A stretch of DNA of 64,000 nt from Alphaproteobacteria bacterium (lineage in GTDB: Bacteria > Pseudomonadota > Alphaproteobacteria > Rs-D84): positions 109,270-173,269 of the forward strand of contig JAFXUI010000002.1 in NCBI GenBank assembly GCA_017535105.1. The letters run 5' to 3'. The translations under genes and the position numbers were made by a program. The notes beneath the pieces are model-generated. The model was not told the DNA's origin and made no database searches. It was given only the letters and a program-made list of their open reading frames with translations. Shown piece after piece: positions 1-7,394 of the stretch (position 1 is the stretch's first letter; each line of letters begins with the position of its first letter).

Positions 1-394
1 TGCAGATTCTTTTTGGCGCAACATTTTAAGTGATTTGGGCGCAACGGTACTTGACGCGCCGAACTCAACAGATTTGAATTTTGATTCGTTAAATATTGTT
101 ATGCCAATATCGCCATTGCAATTAAAGGCCGCATTGTTGGACGCATCTGATTATTCCAACATTATTCGCAAAATATTTGGTGCGCCGGTGCGGTTATCAA
201 ACCTGCATACGCAAATCGTTGTACATTTATACAAATCGGGTGGTATGACGGCGGGCAACTTGAAATCTGCCCTGGGGTACAGCAGTGATACCGCAACGCA
301 CGCGGTTGATACGGCGATATACCAGTTGCGCAAATTGTACGGACATGAATTTATAATAAATGACGGCGGGGTGTATAAACTTGGCAAATTATAA
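1..394 (+). CDS. Winged-helix DNA-binding protein, C-terminal part (5' end off window)
   Basis: The frame is open to the left edge (first complete codon at base 2), so only the C-terminal part is visible. The last ~70 residues look like a small winged-helix domain of the response-regulator output type: a helix-rich stretch, then an 'AIYQLRKLYG' recognition-helix-like segment and a short beta wing ending 'GGVYKLGKL'. The part before it could be the end of a receiver-like domain, but no phosphoacceptor is visible. The stop overlaps the start of birA, so the two are probably co-transcribed. Family assignment is tentative. Confidence 0.55.
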   Translation, partial: ADSFWRNILSDLGATVLDAPNSTDLNFDSLNIVMPISPLQLKAALLDASDYSNIIRKIFGAPVRLSNLHTQIVVHLYKSGGMTAGNLKSALGYSSDTATHAVDTAIYQLRKLYGHEFIINDGGVYKLGKL

Positions 395-1064
395 GGTTAT
401 ATCTTTTGATAAAATCCCCAGCACGCAGACGTATGCACATAATATGATTGCAGACGGGCGTGGTGCCGATCATATTGCGGTGTTGGCAGACGCACAATCG
501 GCTGGTCGTGGTCGTTATAAACGCACGTGGATTTCACATCACGGTAATTTGTATGTCAGTTTTGTTTACACTTGCGAAGAACGCGATGCACGTTTGGCTT
601 ATTCGGTGGGTGTGGCAATTGCGGAAACATTAATATCTTTTGGTGTGGTGCCGACAATCAAATGGCCAAATGATATTTTAATTGATGGGAAAAAAGTTTC
701 CGGAACGTTAATTGAATATTCGGGACGCTTTGTAATTGTTGGTATTGGTATAAACATAAAAACAAATCCAACGGTCAAGGCTTCGTATTCAACAACCAAG
801 TTAGATAACTATACAAATGTCACGCGTGATGAGTTGTTAAATAAACTTATGCGCAATTTGGATAAATGGCGTAATGCTGAATTTACAGATGTGCGTGCGC
901 GGTGGACAGAATTGGCAAGCGGATTAAATCGTACTGTGAAATATCGTGGTGAAGTTGTAGAACTGATTGGCATAAATGAAAACGGCGCGTTGGTGTTGCG
1001 TCGTGGCACAGAATATTTGCTGGTTTACGGCGATGAAATAACGATGGACACGATTACATCTTGA
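360..1064 (+). CDS. birA: Biotin--[acetyl-CoA-carboxylase] ligase, catalytic type without HTH domain
   Basis: Attaches biotin to the biotin carboxyl carrier protein of acetyl-CoA carboxylase through biotinyl-AMP. Visible family motifs are the biotin/ATP loop 'GRGRYKRTW' near residue 50 and 'KWPNDI' near residue 100, followed by 'GKKVSGTLIE' and a small C-terminal SH3-like domain. At ~234 residues it lacks the N-terminal winged helix of bifunctional E. coli BirA, so it should be a ligase only. It overlaps the preceding gene. The ATG at 360 gives a 35-nt overlap; a TTG at 381 (residue LANYKV) is a reasonable alternative start because conserved sequence begins there. Confidence 0.9.
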   Translation: MTAGCINLANYKVISFDKIPSTQTYAHNMIADGRGADHIAVLADAQSAGRGRYKRTWISHHGNLYVSFVYTCEERDARLAYSVGVAIAETLISFGVVPTIKWPNDILIDGKKVSGTLIEYSGRFVIVGIGINIKTNPTVKASYSTTKLDNYTNVTRDELLNKLMRNLDKWRNAEFTDVRARWTELASGLNRTVKYRGEVVELIGINENGALVLRRGTEYLLVYGDEITMDTITS

Positions 1065-1089
1065 CTTTTATGTCGATTTGTGATATTAT
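1061..1089 (+). promoter_or_regulatory. Strong sigma-70-type promoter of the phage-like cluster
   Basis: -35 TTGACT at 1061-1066, a 17-bp spacer, and -10 TATTAT at 1084-1089 with an upstream TGA giving an extended -10. Transcription should start near 1096. The -35 begins directly at the birA stop codon. The element matches the promoter of the orphan tail-fibre gene (47375-47403, minus) at 24 of 29 positions, including the shared core CGATTTGTGATAT. Confidence 0.75.
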
Positions 1090-1116
1090 ATGATGCATCA
1101 AAGATAGAAAATATGC

Positions 1117-1139
1117 CCACACGTTTGTGTGGTTTTTTT
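1117..1139 (+). terminator. Leader terminator 1 of the phage-like cluster
   Basis: Stem CCACAC / GTGTGG with a 4-nt loop, followed by seven T and a further A/T-rich tract. It lies only ~20 nt after the predicted transcription start and before the first gene, so transcription of the cluster must read through it. Confidence 0.75.
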
Positions 1140-1150
1140 ATTTTTTCACG

Positions 1151-1172
1151 CCCGCATTTGCGGGTCTTTTTT
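1151..1172 (+). terminator. Leader terminator 2 of the phage-like cluster
   Basis: Stem CCCGC / GCGGG followed by TCTTTTTTT, about 20 nt before the start codon of the first gene. With the hairpin at 1117 it forms a tandem barrier inside the leader. No space remains for a promoter between it and the gene. Confidence 0.7.
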
Positions 1173-1193
1173 TATCAAAAAATGGGGGTGAAT

Positions 1194-1607
1194 ATGCAAC
1201 TGGAAATTATAAACAATCCAGACGAATCACAAATCGTGTTATATAAAGTGGCGCGTGTAATATATGCAGAAACATATCCATCATCATTGCCGGCGGTGGA
1301 AGCAGTCGCGTCAATGATTCGCAATATAATGATAAAAACAGAACGCGATTTATCCGATGTGATATCTGATGAAACGATTTTTGATTCGTTAAATGAAAAT
1401 TCACCACGTCATAAATATGTTGATGTTGATATAAAAAATAATCGTGCGTTTCAAATGTGCCTGCGTGTTGTTGAACGTATGGTGCATGGTGGGTTAACTG
1501 ACACGTGTTTCGGTGCAACGCGTTTTCATCGCGCAAATGAGATGCCCGAATGGGCAACGTCACGTGGATATATCGCCGATGTTGATGGTTTGTTGTTTTA
1601 TTTATAA
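1194..1607 (+). CDS. SleB-type cell-wall hydrolase (phage endolysin-like)
   Basis: 137 residues. The N-terminal half carries the pattern of the SleB/Hydrolase_2 family: 'ARVIYAET' with the presumed catalytic glutamate, then 'AVEAVASMIRNIM'. The C-terminal part contains the family-like 'CFGATRFHRA' segment. It would cut the glycan strand of peptidoglycan and serve as the lysis enzyme of the particle cluster. There is no signal peptide, which fits release through the holin-like product of the next gene. The ATG at 1194 has a GGGGGTG ribosome site; an in-frame start at 1080 lies inside the promoter and leader and is rejected. Confidence 0.75.
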   Translation: MQLEIINNPDESQIVLYKVARVIYAETYPSSLPAVEAVASMIRNIMIKTERDLSDVISDETIFDSLNENSPRHKYVDVDIKNNRAFQMCLRVVERMVHGGLTDTCFGATRFHRANEMPEWATSRGYIADVDGLLFYL

Positions 1608-1619
1608 AAAGGTGCGCAC

Positions 1620-1808
1620 ATGTCTTTTATACGTTCTGGTGTGTTGGCGGATAAACGCACGTACATAATGTCGGGTGTTGGTATATTATCCGCCATCGCA
1701 TCATATTTGGTCGGTGATTCGGACGTGTTTGCGTTATGCGAAGCGTTATTCACAATCTGTGGAATTTATTTTATTCGTAAATCTGATAATAAACATAAAG
1801 GAAAATGA
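1620..1808 (+). CDS. Small two-helix membrane protein, holin-like
   Basis: 62 residues with two predicted membrane helices (about residues 15-31 and 36-52), a short turn containing 'VGDSD', and a basic tail 'RKSDNKHKGK'. This size and topology fit a class II holin, and it follows the hydrolase by 12 bp. The function is inferred from topology and position only; there is no sequence motif. The start at 1620 has an AAGGTG-like ribosome site. Confidence 0.5.
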   Translation: MSFIRSGVLADKRTYIMSGVGILSAIASYLVGDSDVFALCEALFTICGIYFIRKSDNKHKGK

Positions 1809-1809
1809 T

Positions 1810-2466
1810 ATGGAAAAGATTCCGGAAAAATTTCTGAATGAAGATGGAACATTAAATTCTGATTCGTTACTTAAATCATATAACGCGTTGGAAAAAAAGA
1901 TTGGTTCAATGGTGTCGGTACCAAATTCCGAATCAGATGAAAGTACGCGCGAACGCTTTAACCGTGCGATTGGTGTGCCCGATGATATATCAAAATATCC
2001 AACGAACGAAATGTTTGATAACGATTCGTTACGACAAAAATTTCACGACATTGGATTAACTTGTGACCAAGTTGCAGAAATTTATTCAATCGCAAATGAA
2101 TTTTTATCACCACTGATTTCAGATTTGTTTACAATGAAAAATGAAACAAGTGCATACCAAGAATTAAAAAATTTCTTTGGTGGTGATGATAAAATGTATG
2201 ATGCATTGCGTGAAATAAATTCGTTTGGTGAAAAGTTTTTACCACACGATGCGTTTGAATCGCTGTGTCGTACACCCCAGGGAATACAAGGCGTGTACAA
2301 GATGATGCAATCAATGGAACCAAAAATTGAAACACAAAAAAATGAATCTGAAAATTTAACTGATGATGATTTGCGGCGTATGATGCGTGATCCAAAGTAC
2401 TGGCGTGACAACGATCCAGAGTATGTTCGTAAAATAGAAAATGGTTTTAAAAAATTATATTCATAA
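1810..2466 (+). CDS. Phage capsid scaffolding/assembly protein
   Basis: 218 residues, acidic and helical. The N-terminus 'IPEKFLNEDGTLNSDSLLKSY' and the C-terminus with 'MMRDPKYWRDNDPEYV' match the usual form of podovirus-type scaffolding proteins, which guide shell assembly and then leave it. It precedes the capsid gene, the classical position. Its ATG lies directly after the stop of the holin-like gene. A longer in-frame extension from 1675 overlaps that gene and is not used. Confidence 0.7.
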   Translation: MEKIPEKFLNEDGTLNSDSLLKSYNALEKKIGSMVSVPNSESDESTRERFNRAIGVPDDISKYPTNEMFDNDSLRQKFHDIGLTCDQVAEIYSIANEFLSPLISDLFTMKNETSAYQELKNFFGGDDKMYDALREINSFGEKFLPHDAFESLCRTPQGIQGVYKMMQSMEPKIETQKNESENLTDDDLRRMMRDPKYWRDNDPEYVRKIENGFKKLYS

Positions 2467-2573
2467 ATTAAAAAATAATTCACTTTCTTCTTTACTATTT
2501 TTTTTGTTTCGTATAAAATTAAATCAAGAACAAAAAAAGTTTGTTCTATCCAAAACCAAAAAAGGAGAGAAGA

Positions 2574-2864
2574 ATGTCAATCTTCAGTAAGAAAAAACCA
2601 GCCGCAAAACCAGCTGCTAAAAAACCGGTTGCAAAAAAACCAGCTGCTAAAAAAGTAGTTGCTAAAAAACCAGCTGCAAAAAAGCCAGTTGCTAAAAAAG
2701 TAGCTGCTAAAAAACCAGCTGCAAAAAAGCCAGTTGCTAAAAAAGTAGTTGCGAAAAAACCAGCTGCAAAAAAGCCAGTTGCTAAAAAAGCTGCGGCAAA
2801 AAAGCCAGTTGCTAAAAAAGCAGTTGCGAAAAAGCCATGTGCTAAATGCGCAAAGAAAAAATAA
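2574..2864 (+). CDS. Lys/Ala/Pro-rich histone H1-like protein
   Basis: 96 residues made almost wholly of repeats of the type AAKKPVAKK, starting MSIFSKKK and ending 'CAKCAKKK'. Such (A/P)KK repeats are found in histone-H1 tails and bacterial H1-like nucleoid proteins and bind DNA without sequence preference. It lies inside the particle cluster between scaffold and capsid, so a role in condensing or tethering packaged DNA is possible (inference). It has a very strong ribosome site (AAAGGAGAG) and its own terminator at 2892, so it may be highly expressed. The DNA repeats follow from the protein repeat. Confidence 0.7.
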   Translation: MSIFSKKKPAAKPAAKKPVAKKPAAKKVVAKKPAAKKPVAKKVAAKKPAAKKPVAKKVVAKKPAAKKPVAKKAAAKKPVAKKAVAKKPCAKCAKKK

Positions 2865-2867
2865 TCT

Positions 2868-2881
2868 ATCACAATTGTGAT
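2868..2881. promoter_or_regulatory. 14-bp perfect palindrome
   Basis: ATCACAATTGTGAT lies directly after the stop codon of the histone-like gene and before its terminator. It could be a protein-binding site or part of the 3' RNA structure; nothing else identifies it. Confidence 0.3.
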
Positions 2882-2891
2882 TATTGTTTTG

Positions 2892-2917
2892 GGGGTCGAA
2901 ATATTCGGCCCCTTTTT
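2892..2917 (+). terminator. Terminator after the histone-like gene
   Basis: Nine-pair stem from GGGGTCGAA to TTCGGCCCC with a 3-nt loop, followed by five T. It separates the first transcription unit (hydrolase to histone-like gene) from the capsid unit. Confidence 0.8.
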
Positions 2918-2927
2918 CGTTGCCTAG

Positions 2928-2961
2928 TATCAGTCGTATAGAAATGTGCGACTGATATTAT
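2928..2961 (+). promoter_or_regulatory. Candidate operator-promoter for the capsid unit
   Basis: Inverted repeat TATCAGTCG (2928-2936) / CGACTGATA (2949-2957) whose right arm overlaps an extended -10, TGATATTAT (2953-2961). The same nine bases form the extended -10 of the promoter at 1061-1089. No good -35 is visible, so an activator bound to the repeat is conceivable. Confidence 0.4.
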
Positions 2962-3045
2962 GCTGGATAATCCCGTTTGGGACCCATACAATTTTTGCTT
3001 TGTGGCGCCGTTCGGCATAACCATAAATCAAAATATTATTTGGTG

Positions 3046-3069
3046 GTGCGATTTTATCGCACTTTTTTT
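3046..3069 (+). terminator. Leader terminator directly before the capsid gene
   Basis: Seven-pair stem GTGCGAT / ATCGCAC with a TTT loop and seven T after it. It ends 25 nt before the capsid start codon, too close for a promoter to fit downstream, so capsid mRNA must pass through it. Confidence 0.75.
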
Positions 3070-3094
3070 AATCAAAACAAATGGAGAAAATTGT

Positions 3095-3910
3095 ATGTCT
3101 GTTTCCATAGATCAGGTCTTCGTAAAACAATTCGAAGCAGATGTTCATTTGGCTTATCAGCAAATGGGCACAAAACTGCGCGGTTCTGTGCGCAGCAAAT
3201 CGGGCGTTATTGGTAAATCAACAACGTTCCAGAAAGTAGGCAAGGGTATTGCCAGCACAAAATCACGTCATGGTATCGTTCCAGTGATGAATTTGGACCA
3301 CGAACCTGTGGAATGCACACTGGTTGATTACTATGCGGGTGATTGGGTTGATGCATTGGATGAATTGAAAACCAATGTTGATGAACGCCGTGTTGTCGCG
3401 GCCGCTGGCGCATACGCGTTGGGTCGCAAAACCGATGAATTGATTATCGGTGCAATGTCCAACACAACAAATAATGTCGGTAATTATTCAAGTGCTTTTT
3501 CTAAAACGATGATTTTAGAAGCAATCGAAGCATTGAACGCAAAAGATGTTCCAGATGATGGCCGACGTTTTGCAGTTGTTGGTGTTAAACAATGGAACGT
3601 ATTGCTGTCTTTGGACGAATTCGTTTCTGCCGACTTTGTTGGCGATACACCGTTAACAACTGGGTTCGAATCGAAAAAGTGGATGGGCATAACTTGGTTG
3701 CTGTATAACGGTTTGCCGTTGTCCAGCACACAGCGCGATTGCTTTTTATATCACGCGTCAAGCATCGGTCATGCATGTGGGCAAGATGTCAAAACAGATA
3801 TTTCTTGGCATGGTGAACGTGCGGCGCACTTTATAAGCAACAGTATGTCCCAAGGCGCAGTGTTGATTGATAACGACGGCATCGTTCGTATCAAGTGTAA
3901 AGAACAATAA
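3095..3910 (+). CDS. Phage major capsid protein, podovirus-like
   Basis: 271 residues. The order and composition ('VFVKQFEADVHLAYQQMG', 'LRGSVRSKSG', 'DLDELKTNVDERRVVAAAGA'-like central helix, C-terminal 'DNDGIVRIKCKE') fit the HK97-fold capsid proteins of short-tailed alphaproteobacterial phages, where 'F...V.L..Q..GS.LR..V' opens the protein. It would form the shell together with the scaffold encoded upstream. No protease gene is nearby. The ATG at 3095 is used; the upstream in-frame extension runs through the leader terminator. A strong 11-pair hairpin follows the next gene. Confidence 0.8.
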   Translation: MSVSIDQVFVKQFEADVHLAYQQMGTKLRGSVRSKSGVIGKSTTFQKVGKGIASTKSRHGIVPVMNLDHEPVECTLVDYYAGDWVDALDELKTNVDERRVVAAAGAYALGRKTDELIIGAMSNTTNNVGNYSSAFSKTMILEAIEALNAKDVPDDGRRFAVVGVKQWNVLLSLDEFVSADFVGDTPLTTGFESKKWMGITWLLYNGLPLSSTQRDCFLYHASSIGHACGQDVKTDISWHGERAAHFISNSMSQGAVLIDNDGIVRIKCKEQ

Positions 3911-3933
3911 ACAATAACCAATGGGGGAAAATT

Positions 3934-4164
3934 ATGGCATTTCAAAATAAAAACTTGTCTGTAATCGCATACGCAAATGGTTTCACATTGTGGCACTATG
4001 CCGCGAATGAAACGTTGGAAGCAATTACAACCGCTGGTTATTTCAACAATGTGAAAACATTGATGAATGTTGGCGATATTGTTCTGGTGAACGCATCTGA
4101 TTACACATCAATCAAAGTTGTTGGTGTGTCGAGCGATAATATCACACTGGGTTCATTATCCTAA
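3934..4164 (+). CDS. Small post-capsid protein, possible capsid decoration protein
   Basis: 76 residues, beta-rich ('NLSVIAYANGFTLWHY', 'VGDIVLVNASDYTSIKVVGV'), with no membrane segment. Short proteins of this form often directly follow the capsid gene in podovirus-like clusters, so a virion-surface or structural role is likely, but this rests on position and general appearance. It lies 23 bp after the capsid stop with a GGGGGAAA ribosome site and is surely co-transcribed with it. Confidence 0.6.
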   Translation: MAFQNKNLSVIAYANGFTLWHYAANETLEAITTAGYFNNVKTLMNVGDIVLVNASDYTSIKVVGVSSDNITLGSLS

Positions 4165-4174
4165 AACTAATCAC

Positions 4175-4200
4175 AAATGGTCGGCAAACGCCGACCATTT
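4175..4200 (+). promoter_or_regulatory. Strong hairpin after the capsid unit, no T-tract
   Basis: Perfect 11-pair stem (AAATGGTCGGC / GCCGACCATTT) with an AAAC loop and no following T-run. It probably protects the 3' end of abundant capsid mRNA or lowers read-through into the tail genes. Confidence 0.6.
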
Positions 4201-4218
4201 GGATATATGGGGGAAAAT

Positions 4219-4737
4219 ATGTTCACGAAAATAGACCTTTGTTCGATGGCATTGTTAAAACTTGGCGAAAAGCCGATACAATCGCTTGTCGAAGACAGTG
4301 CCGGCGCCCAGTTGGCGCGCACTTTGTTTGATCCAATCACAGACGCATTGTTGGCATCGTACCCATGGCGGTTTGCAACGCGTACATACGAATTGACCAA
4401 GACCGATGATGACGATTTTGTTATCCCAAGTGATGTGTTACGCATACTGCAATGTCCAGGCAAAATAGAATCGGGGCGCATAATCGCCGAGCCCGACAAA
4501 ATACAAATTGTGGCATTAGTGCGCGTGTCGCCAGAATCATACCCAAGTTATTTTGTGTCGTTGGTTGCGACAAAGTTGGCGATGGACTTCTGTGTGCCAA
4601 TGACGGCCAATCACAACGTGTTCAGAATGTTGGTGGCATTATACGAAACAGAATATGCTTCGGCAAAGTTTATCGACAGCACAACAACAACGGCCACAAA
4701 TATAGAAAACTTTTCACTTGTCAATGCGCGGTTTTAA
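4219..4737 (+). CDS. Tail tubular protein A-like (gp11-type head-to-tail adaptor)
   Basis: 172 residues beginning 'MFTKIDLCSMALLKLGEKPI' and then 'SLVEDSAGAQLARTLFDPITDALLASYPWRFA'. This is the recurring pattern of T7 gp11-like adaptors, which ring the portal and receive the nozzle. It is followed at once by the gp12-like nozzle gene, the standard order. The ATG at 4219 has a GGGGGAAAAT ribosome site; an in-frame start at 4177 falls in the hairpin and is rejected. Confidence 0.75.
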   Translation: MFTKIDLCSMALLKLGEKPIQSLVEDSAGAQLARTLFDPITDALLASYPWRFATRTYELTKTDDDDFVIPSDVLRILQCPGKIESGRIIAEPDKIQIVALVRVSPESYPSYFVSLVATKLAMDFCVPMTANHNVFRMLVALYETEYASAKFIDSTTTTATNIENFSLVNARF

Positions 4738-4755
4738 TAACAATGGGGAATGACG

Positions 4756-6468
4756 ATGGTTGATTTTATAAAAACACAAAATAATTTTTCGCGTGGCGAA
4801 ATCGCCCCTGAATTTTTTGCGCGTGACGATATTGCGGGTGTTGCTAAACTTGAAAACATGGACGTATTGTCGGGTGGTGGATTGTCGCGGCGTGCGGGCT
4901 TGTCCAGTGTCACAACATTGTCCGATGTGGTGCGTATAATACCGTTTTCGGTGGGCGAAGATGAAAATTATATCCTGGCCATTGGTGATTATCGGGCAAC
5001 GATTATGGGGACCGATGGTTCTGTTGTACAAAGTTTGGTGTCGCCGTGGGCGCGTGCGGATATAAGCAAATTACAATATGCGCAACGTTTTGGAACAATG
5101 ATTTTGGTACACCCAGATTATCAACCGCGTATCATTGCCCAAACAGCCAGTGGATTCGAAATAAAATCGTTCGAATTTTCCAGCAATGATGATATGACGG
5201 TTAATATTCCATTTATGAAATTTGATGATGCGGCGGGAATAACAATAACGGTGACGTCAAATGCGGGCGGTAATAATTATGCGACATTTACAACGAACGA
5301 AAATTTTTGGTCTGCAGATAATGTTGGCGAACGCCTGTATTTAATAAACAAACAATGGGTAATTACATCGTATGTCGATGCCAAGGTGGTTGTAGCATAT
5401 ACTAATTCAACATATACATTACCAGAATCGCCCATTGCCGATTGGTTTGAAGCGGCATTCGGCGCGTATCGTGGTTGGCCGTGCAGTATCACGTTTCACC
5501 AAGACAGATTGGTCTTTGGTGGTTCGCGTAGTCACCCAAGTGGTATTTGGTTGTCCCAGGTTGGAAATCATCATAATTTTTCGGTCGGTACTGGTCTAGA
5601 TGACGAGGCGATATTTTTAACACTTGTTTCCAGTCGCCGTCAGCAAATAGCAACCGTTGTCAGCAGTGACAATTTACAAATTTTAACATCTGTGGGCGAA
5701 TGGGCAATTTCTAATAAGCCACTTACACCATCATCGGTTGATATTAAACAACATACATCGGTTGGAAGTGTTGTGTCGCGATATTTGCCACCGCAAAAGA
5801 TAGAAGGGCAAACCGTATTTGTGTCTGGCAATCTGCGCGATATTCGTGAATTGTGTTTGGACGATTTGGGTGAAAACTATAACGCGAATGATTTGTGCGC
5901 TTTGTCCAAACATTTGATGAATACGCCAGTTGATATTGCGTATAACGCGTCCGAACACAAATTATATGTTGTAATGTCGGACGGCACAATGTCGGTATTG
6001 AACTATCATTCTGGGCTGGGGATTTCAGCGTGGGGAAAATACACAACAAGGGGTGTTTTCAAATCGATTGCGGTTGTTGATAATACAACATACGTTGTTG
6101 TAAAGCGTGGCGATAATTTGAAACTTGAAAAGTTTGACGTGTCCGCAATGGACGATTGTGGTAATAACTTTGATTTTTGTGCGCATGGGTTGCCGTTGCG
6201 TGCATCTGGACATAACGTATCCAGTTTACGTGTGCGCAAGGTTGTGGCGCGTGTGCTGAACACAAAATCATTATTTATAAACGGTAAACGCGCCGTATTG
6301 CCGAACATCGTATATGATAACGATTCACTGGGCTTTTCGGGTGATGTTTCAATCACGCAACTGGGGACAGTAAAAACAACCATTGATTGTCCGTGGCAAA
6401 TTCATGGGTCTGACCCATTGCCCGCCCAGGTCATATCTGTATCAATGTACGGAAATTATGAAATATAA
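4756..6468 (+). CDS. Tail tubular protein B-like (gp12-type tail nozzle)
   Basis: About 570 residues. The start 'FIKTQNNFSRGEIAPEFFARDDIAGVAKLENMDVLSGGGLSRRAGL' in outline (function words: few N-terminal residues, 'ARDD', 'GGLSRRAG') is the hallmark of gp12-like nozzle proteins, and the long beta-rich body with 'CSITFHQDRLVFGG' fits as well. It forms the tail tip through which DNA leaves. Two ATGs (4750, 4756) are possible; the second has better spacing to GGGGA. No frameshift is seen. Confidence 0.75.
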   Translation: MVDFIKTQNNFSRGEIAPEFFARDDIAGVAKLENMDVLSGGGLSRRAGLSSVTTLSDVVRIIPFSVGEDENYILAIGDYRATIMGTDGSVVQSLVSPWARADISKLQYAQRFGTMILVHPDYQPRIIAQTASGFEIKSFEFSSNDDMTVNIPFMKFDDAAGITITVTSNAGGNNYATFTTNENFWSADNVGERLYLINKQWVITSYVDAKVVVAYTNSTYTLPESPIADWFEAAFGAYRGWPCSITFHQDRLVFGGSRSHPSGIWLSQVGNHHNFSVGTGLDDEAIFLTLVSSRRQQIATVVSSDNLQILTSVGEWAISNKPLTPSSVDIKQHTSVGSVVSRYLPPQKIEGQTVFVSGNLRDIRELCLDDLGENYNANDLCALSKHLMNTPVDIAYNASEHKLYVVMSDGTMSVLNYHSGLGISAWGKYTTRGVFKSIAVVDNTTYVVVKRGDNLKLEKFDVSAMDDCGNNFDFCAHGLPLRASGHNVSSLRVRKVVARVLNTKSLFINGKRAVLPNIVYDNDSLGFSGDVSITQLGTVKTTIDCPWQIHGSDPLPAQVISVSMYGNYEI

Positions 6469-6483
6469 CAATGGAGATAACAA

Positions 6484-6834
6484 ATGGGACAAATATTATC
6501 AGATGTTACAGACGTTCTGAATTATCAGGACTCTAAGAAAGAAGTAAATACTAAACGCAAACAAATACTGAAAGAAATTGCCGAAGACAAGGCGACAAAA
6601 ACAAACCTTGTTAAAAAAGCATTGGCGGCGCAACGTGCGAAATATGGCGCGGGTGGTGTGAACGGCGCAAATATGACAACTGGGGCGGTGTTGGAACGCA
6701 TTGAAAAAGAAACCAGTGAACCATACGACAAGAAATACAAGGCGAATTTAAGCAAATTAAAAGCGGTCAAAGAATCAAAACCGACAAACTTATTAAAGAC
6801 ATTGTTAAAACATTTTGATGACTTGGTCGGATAA
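6484..6834 (+). CDS. Small charged coiled-coil protein in the tail module
   Basis: 116 residues, rich in Lys, Glu and Ala, predicted mostly helical with coiled-coil stretches, and a small Gly-rich hinge 'KYGAGGVNGANMTTGAVLE' in the middle. It sits between the nozzle and the tail-fibre anchor, where T7-like phages often carry an internal virion protein. I do not recognise it; an internal or tail-assembly protein is plausible from position. Confidence 0.5.
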   Translation: MGQILSDVTDVLNYQDSKKEVNTKRKQILKEIAEDKATKTNLVKKALAAQRAKYGAGGVNGANMTTGAVLERIEKETSEPYDKKYKANLSKLKAVKESKPTNLLKTLLKHFDDLVG

Positions 6835-6848
6835 CAACGGGGGCGAAT

Positions 6849-7394
6849 ATGTATAAAGTTTCATATACGGGCGATGGGCAAACAACCGAATTTATTTTTT
6901 CTTTTCCGTTTTTCCAAGTTGCCGATGTGCACGTTGCGATTGATGACCAGCCAGTTGATTCGGGTTGTAGTATAATTCCAAATGATAATTTTACGGGTGG
7001 GCGTGTTATTTTTTCAGATGCTCCAGTCGAAAATACACAGATTGATATATTCCGTCAAATTTCACTGTCACGAATCATCGATTATCAACCGACCGACAAA
7101 ATAGATCCCGAAGATTTGAACGATGATTTCAATTTCTTGCTTGCGGCATTCCAAGATTTACGTGCGGTTGATGTTGATTTGTCCGCGTGGAGAAATACGC
7201 ATGACAATGTTGTGAACTTTTTGAACTATACATTGGGCATTGTCGAAGACAAATTGTCGGGCGGTGGTGTGTTGGGCATATACAATAATTTGCTGTCGGT
7301 ATTATCAAGTGCTTTGCCAGAGTTGATAAACGATTATGGTTCAATTACAGAACCGGCACCAACCGAAAACAGAGATGATTACGGCGTTCTTTGA
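6849..7394 (+). CDS. T7-like tail-fibre N-terminal anchor protein
   Basis: 181 residues. The opening 'YTGDGQTTEFIFSFPFF' with the later 'PEDLNDDFNFLLAAF' is the standard N-terminal fibre domain that clips onto the nozzle in T7-like phages. The protein ends after a short helix with no receptor-binding shaft or tip, so the distal fibre must be missing or supplied from elsewhere; the Mtd-N-like protein at 46734-47306 is a candidate. The last 20 nt overlap the terminase ATPase gene. Confidence 0.75.
   Translation: MYKVSYTGDGQTTEFIFSFPFFQVADVHVAIDDQPVDSGCSIIPNDNFTGGRVIFSDAPVENTQIDIFRQISLSRIIDYQPTDKIDPEDLNDDFNFLLAAFQDLRAVDVDLSAWRNTHDNVVNFLNYTLGIVEDKLSGGGVLGIYNNLLSVLSSALPELINDYGSITEPAPTENRDDYGVL

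Noticed and set aside
2590-2850. Short DNA repeats suggesting a CRISPR-like array
   Set aside because: The repeats are in frame and encode the Lys/Ala protein; there are no unique spacers. No CRISPR array was found anywhere in the window.
2546-2872. Phe/Ala/Thr-rich ORF antisense to the histone-like gene
   Set aside because: It is the mirror of the AAKKPV repeats with no ribosome site; codon repeats keep the opposite strand open.
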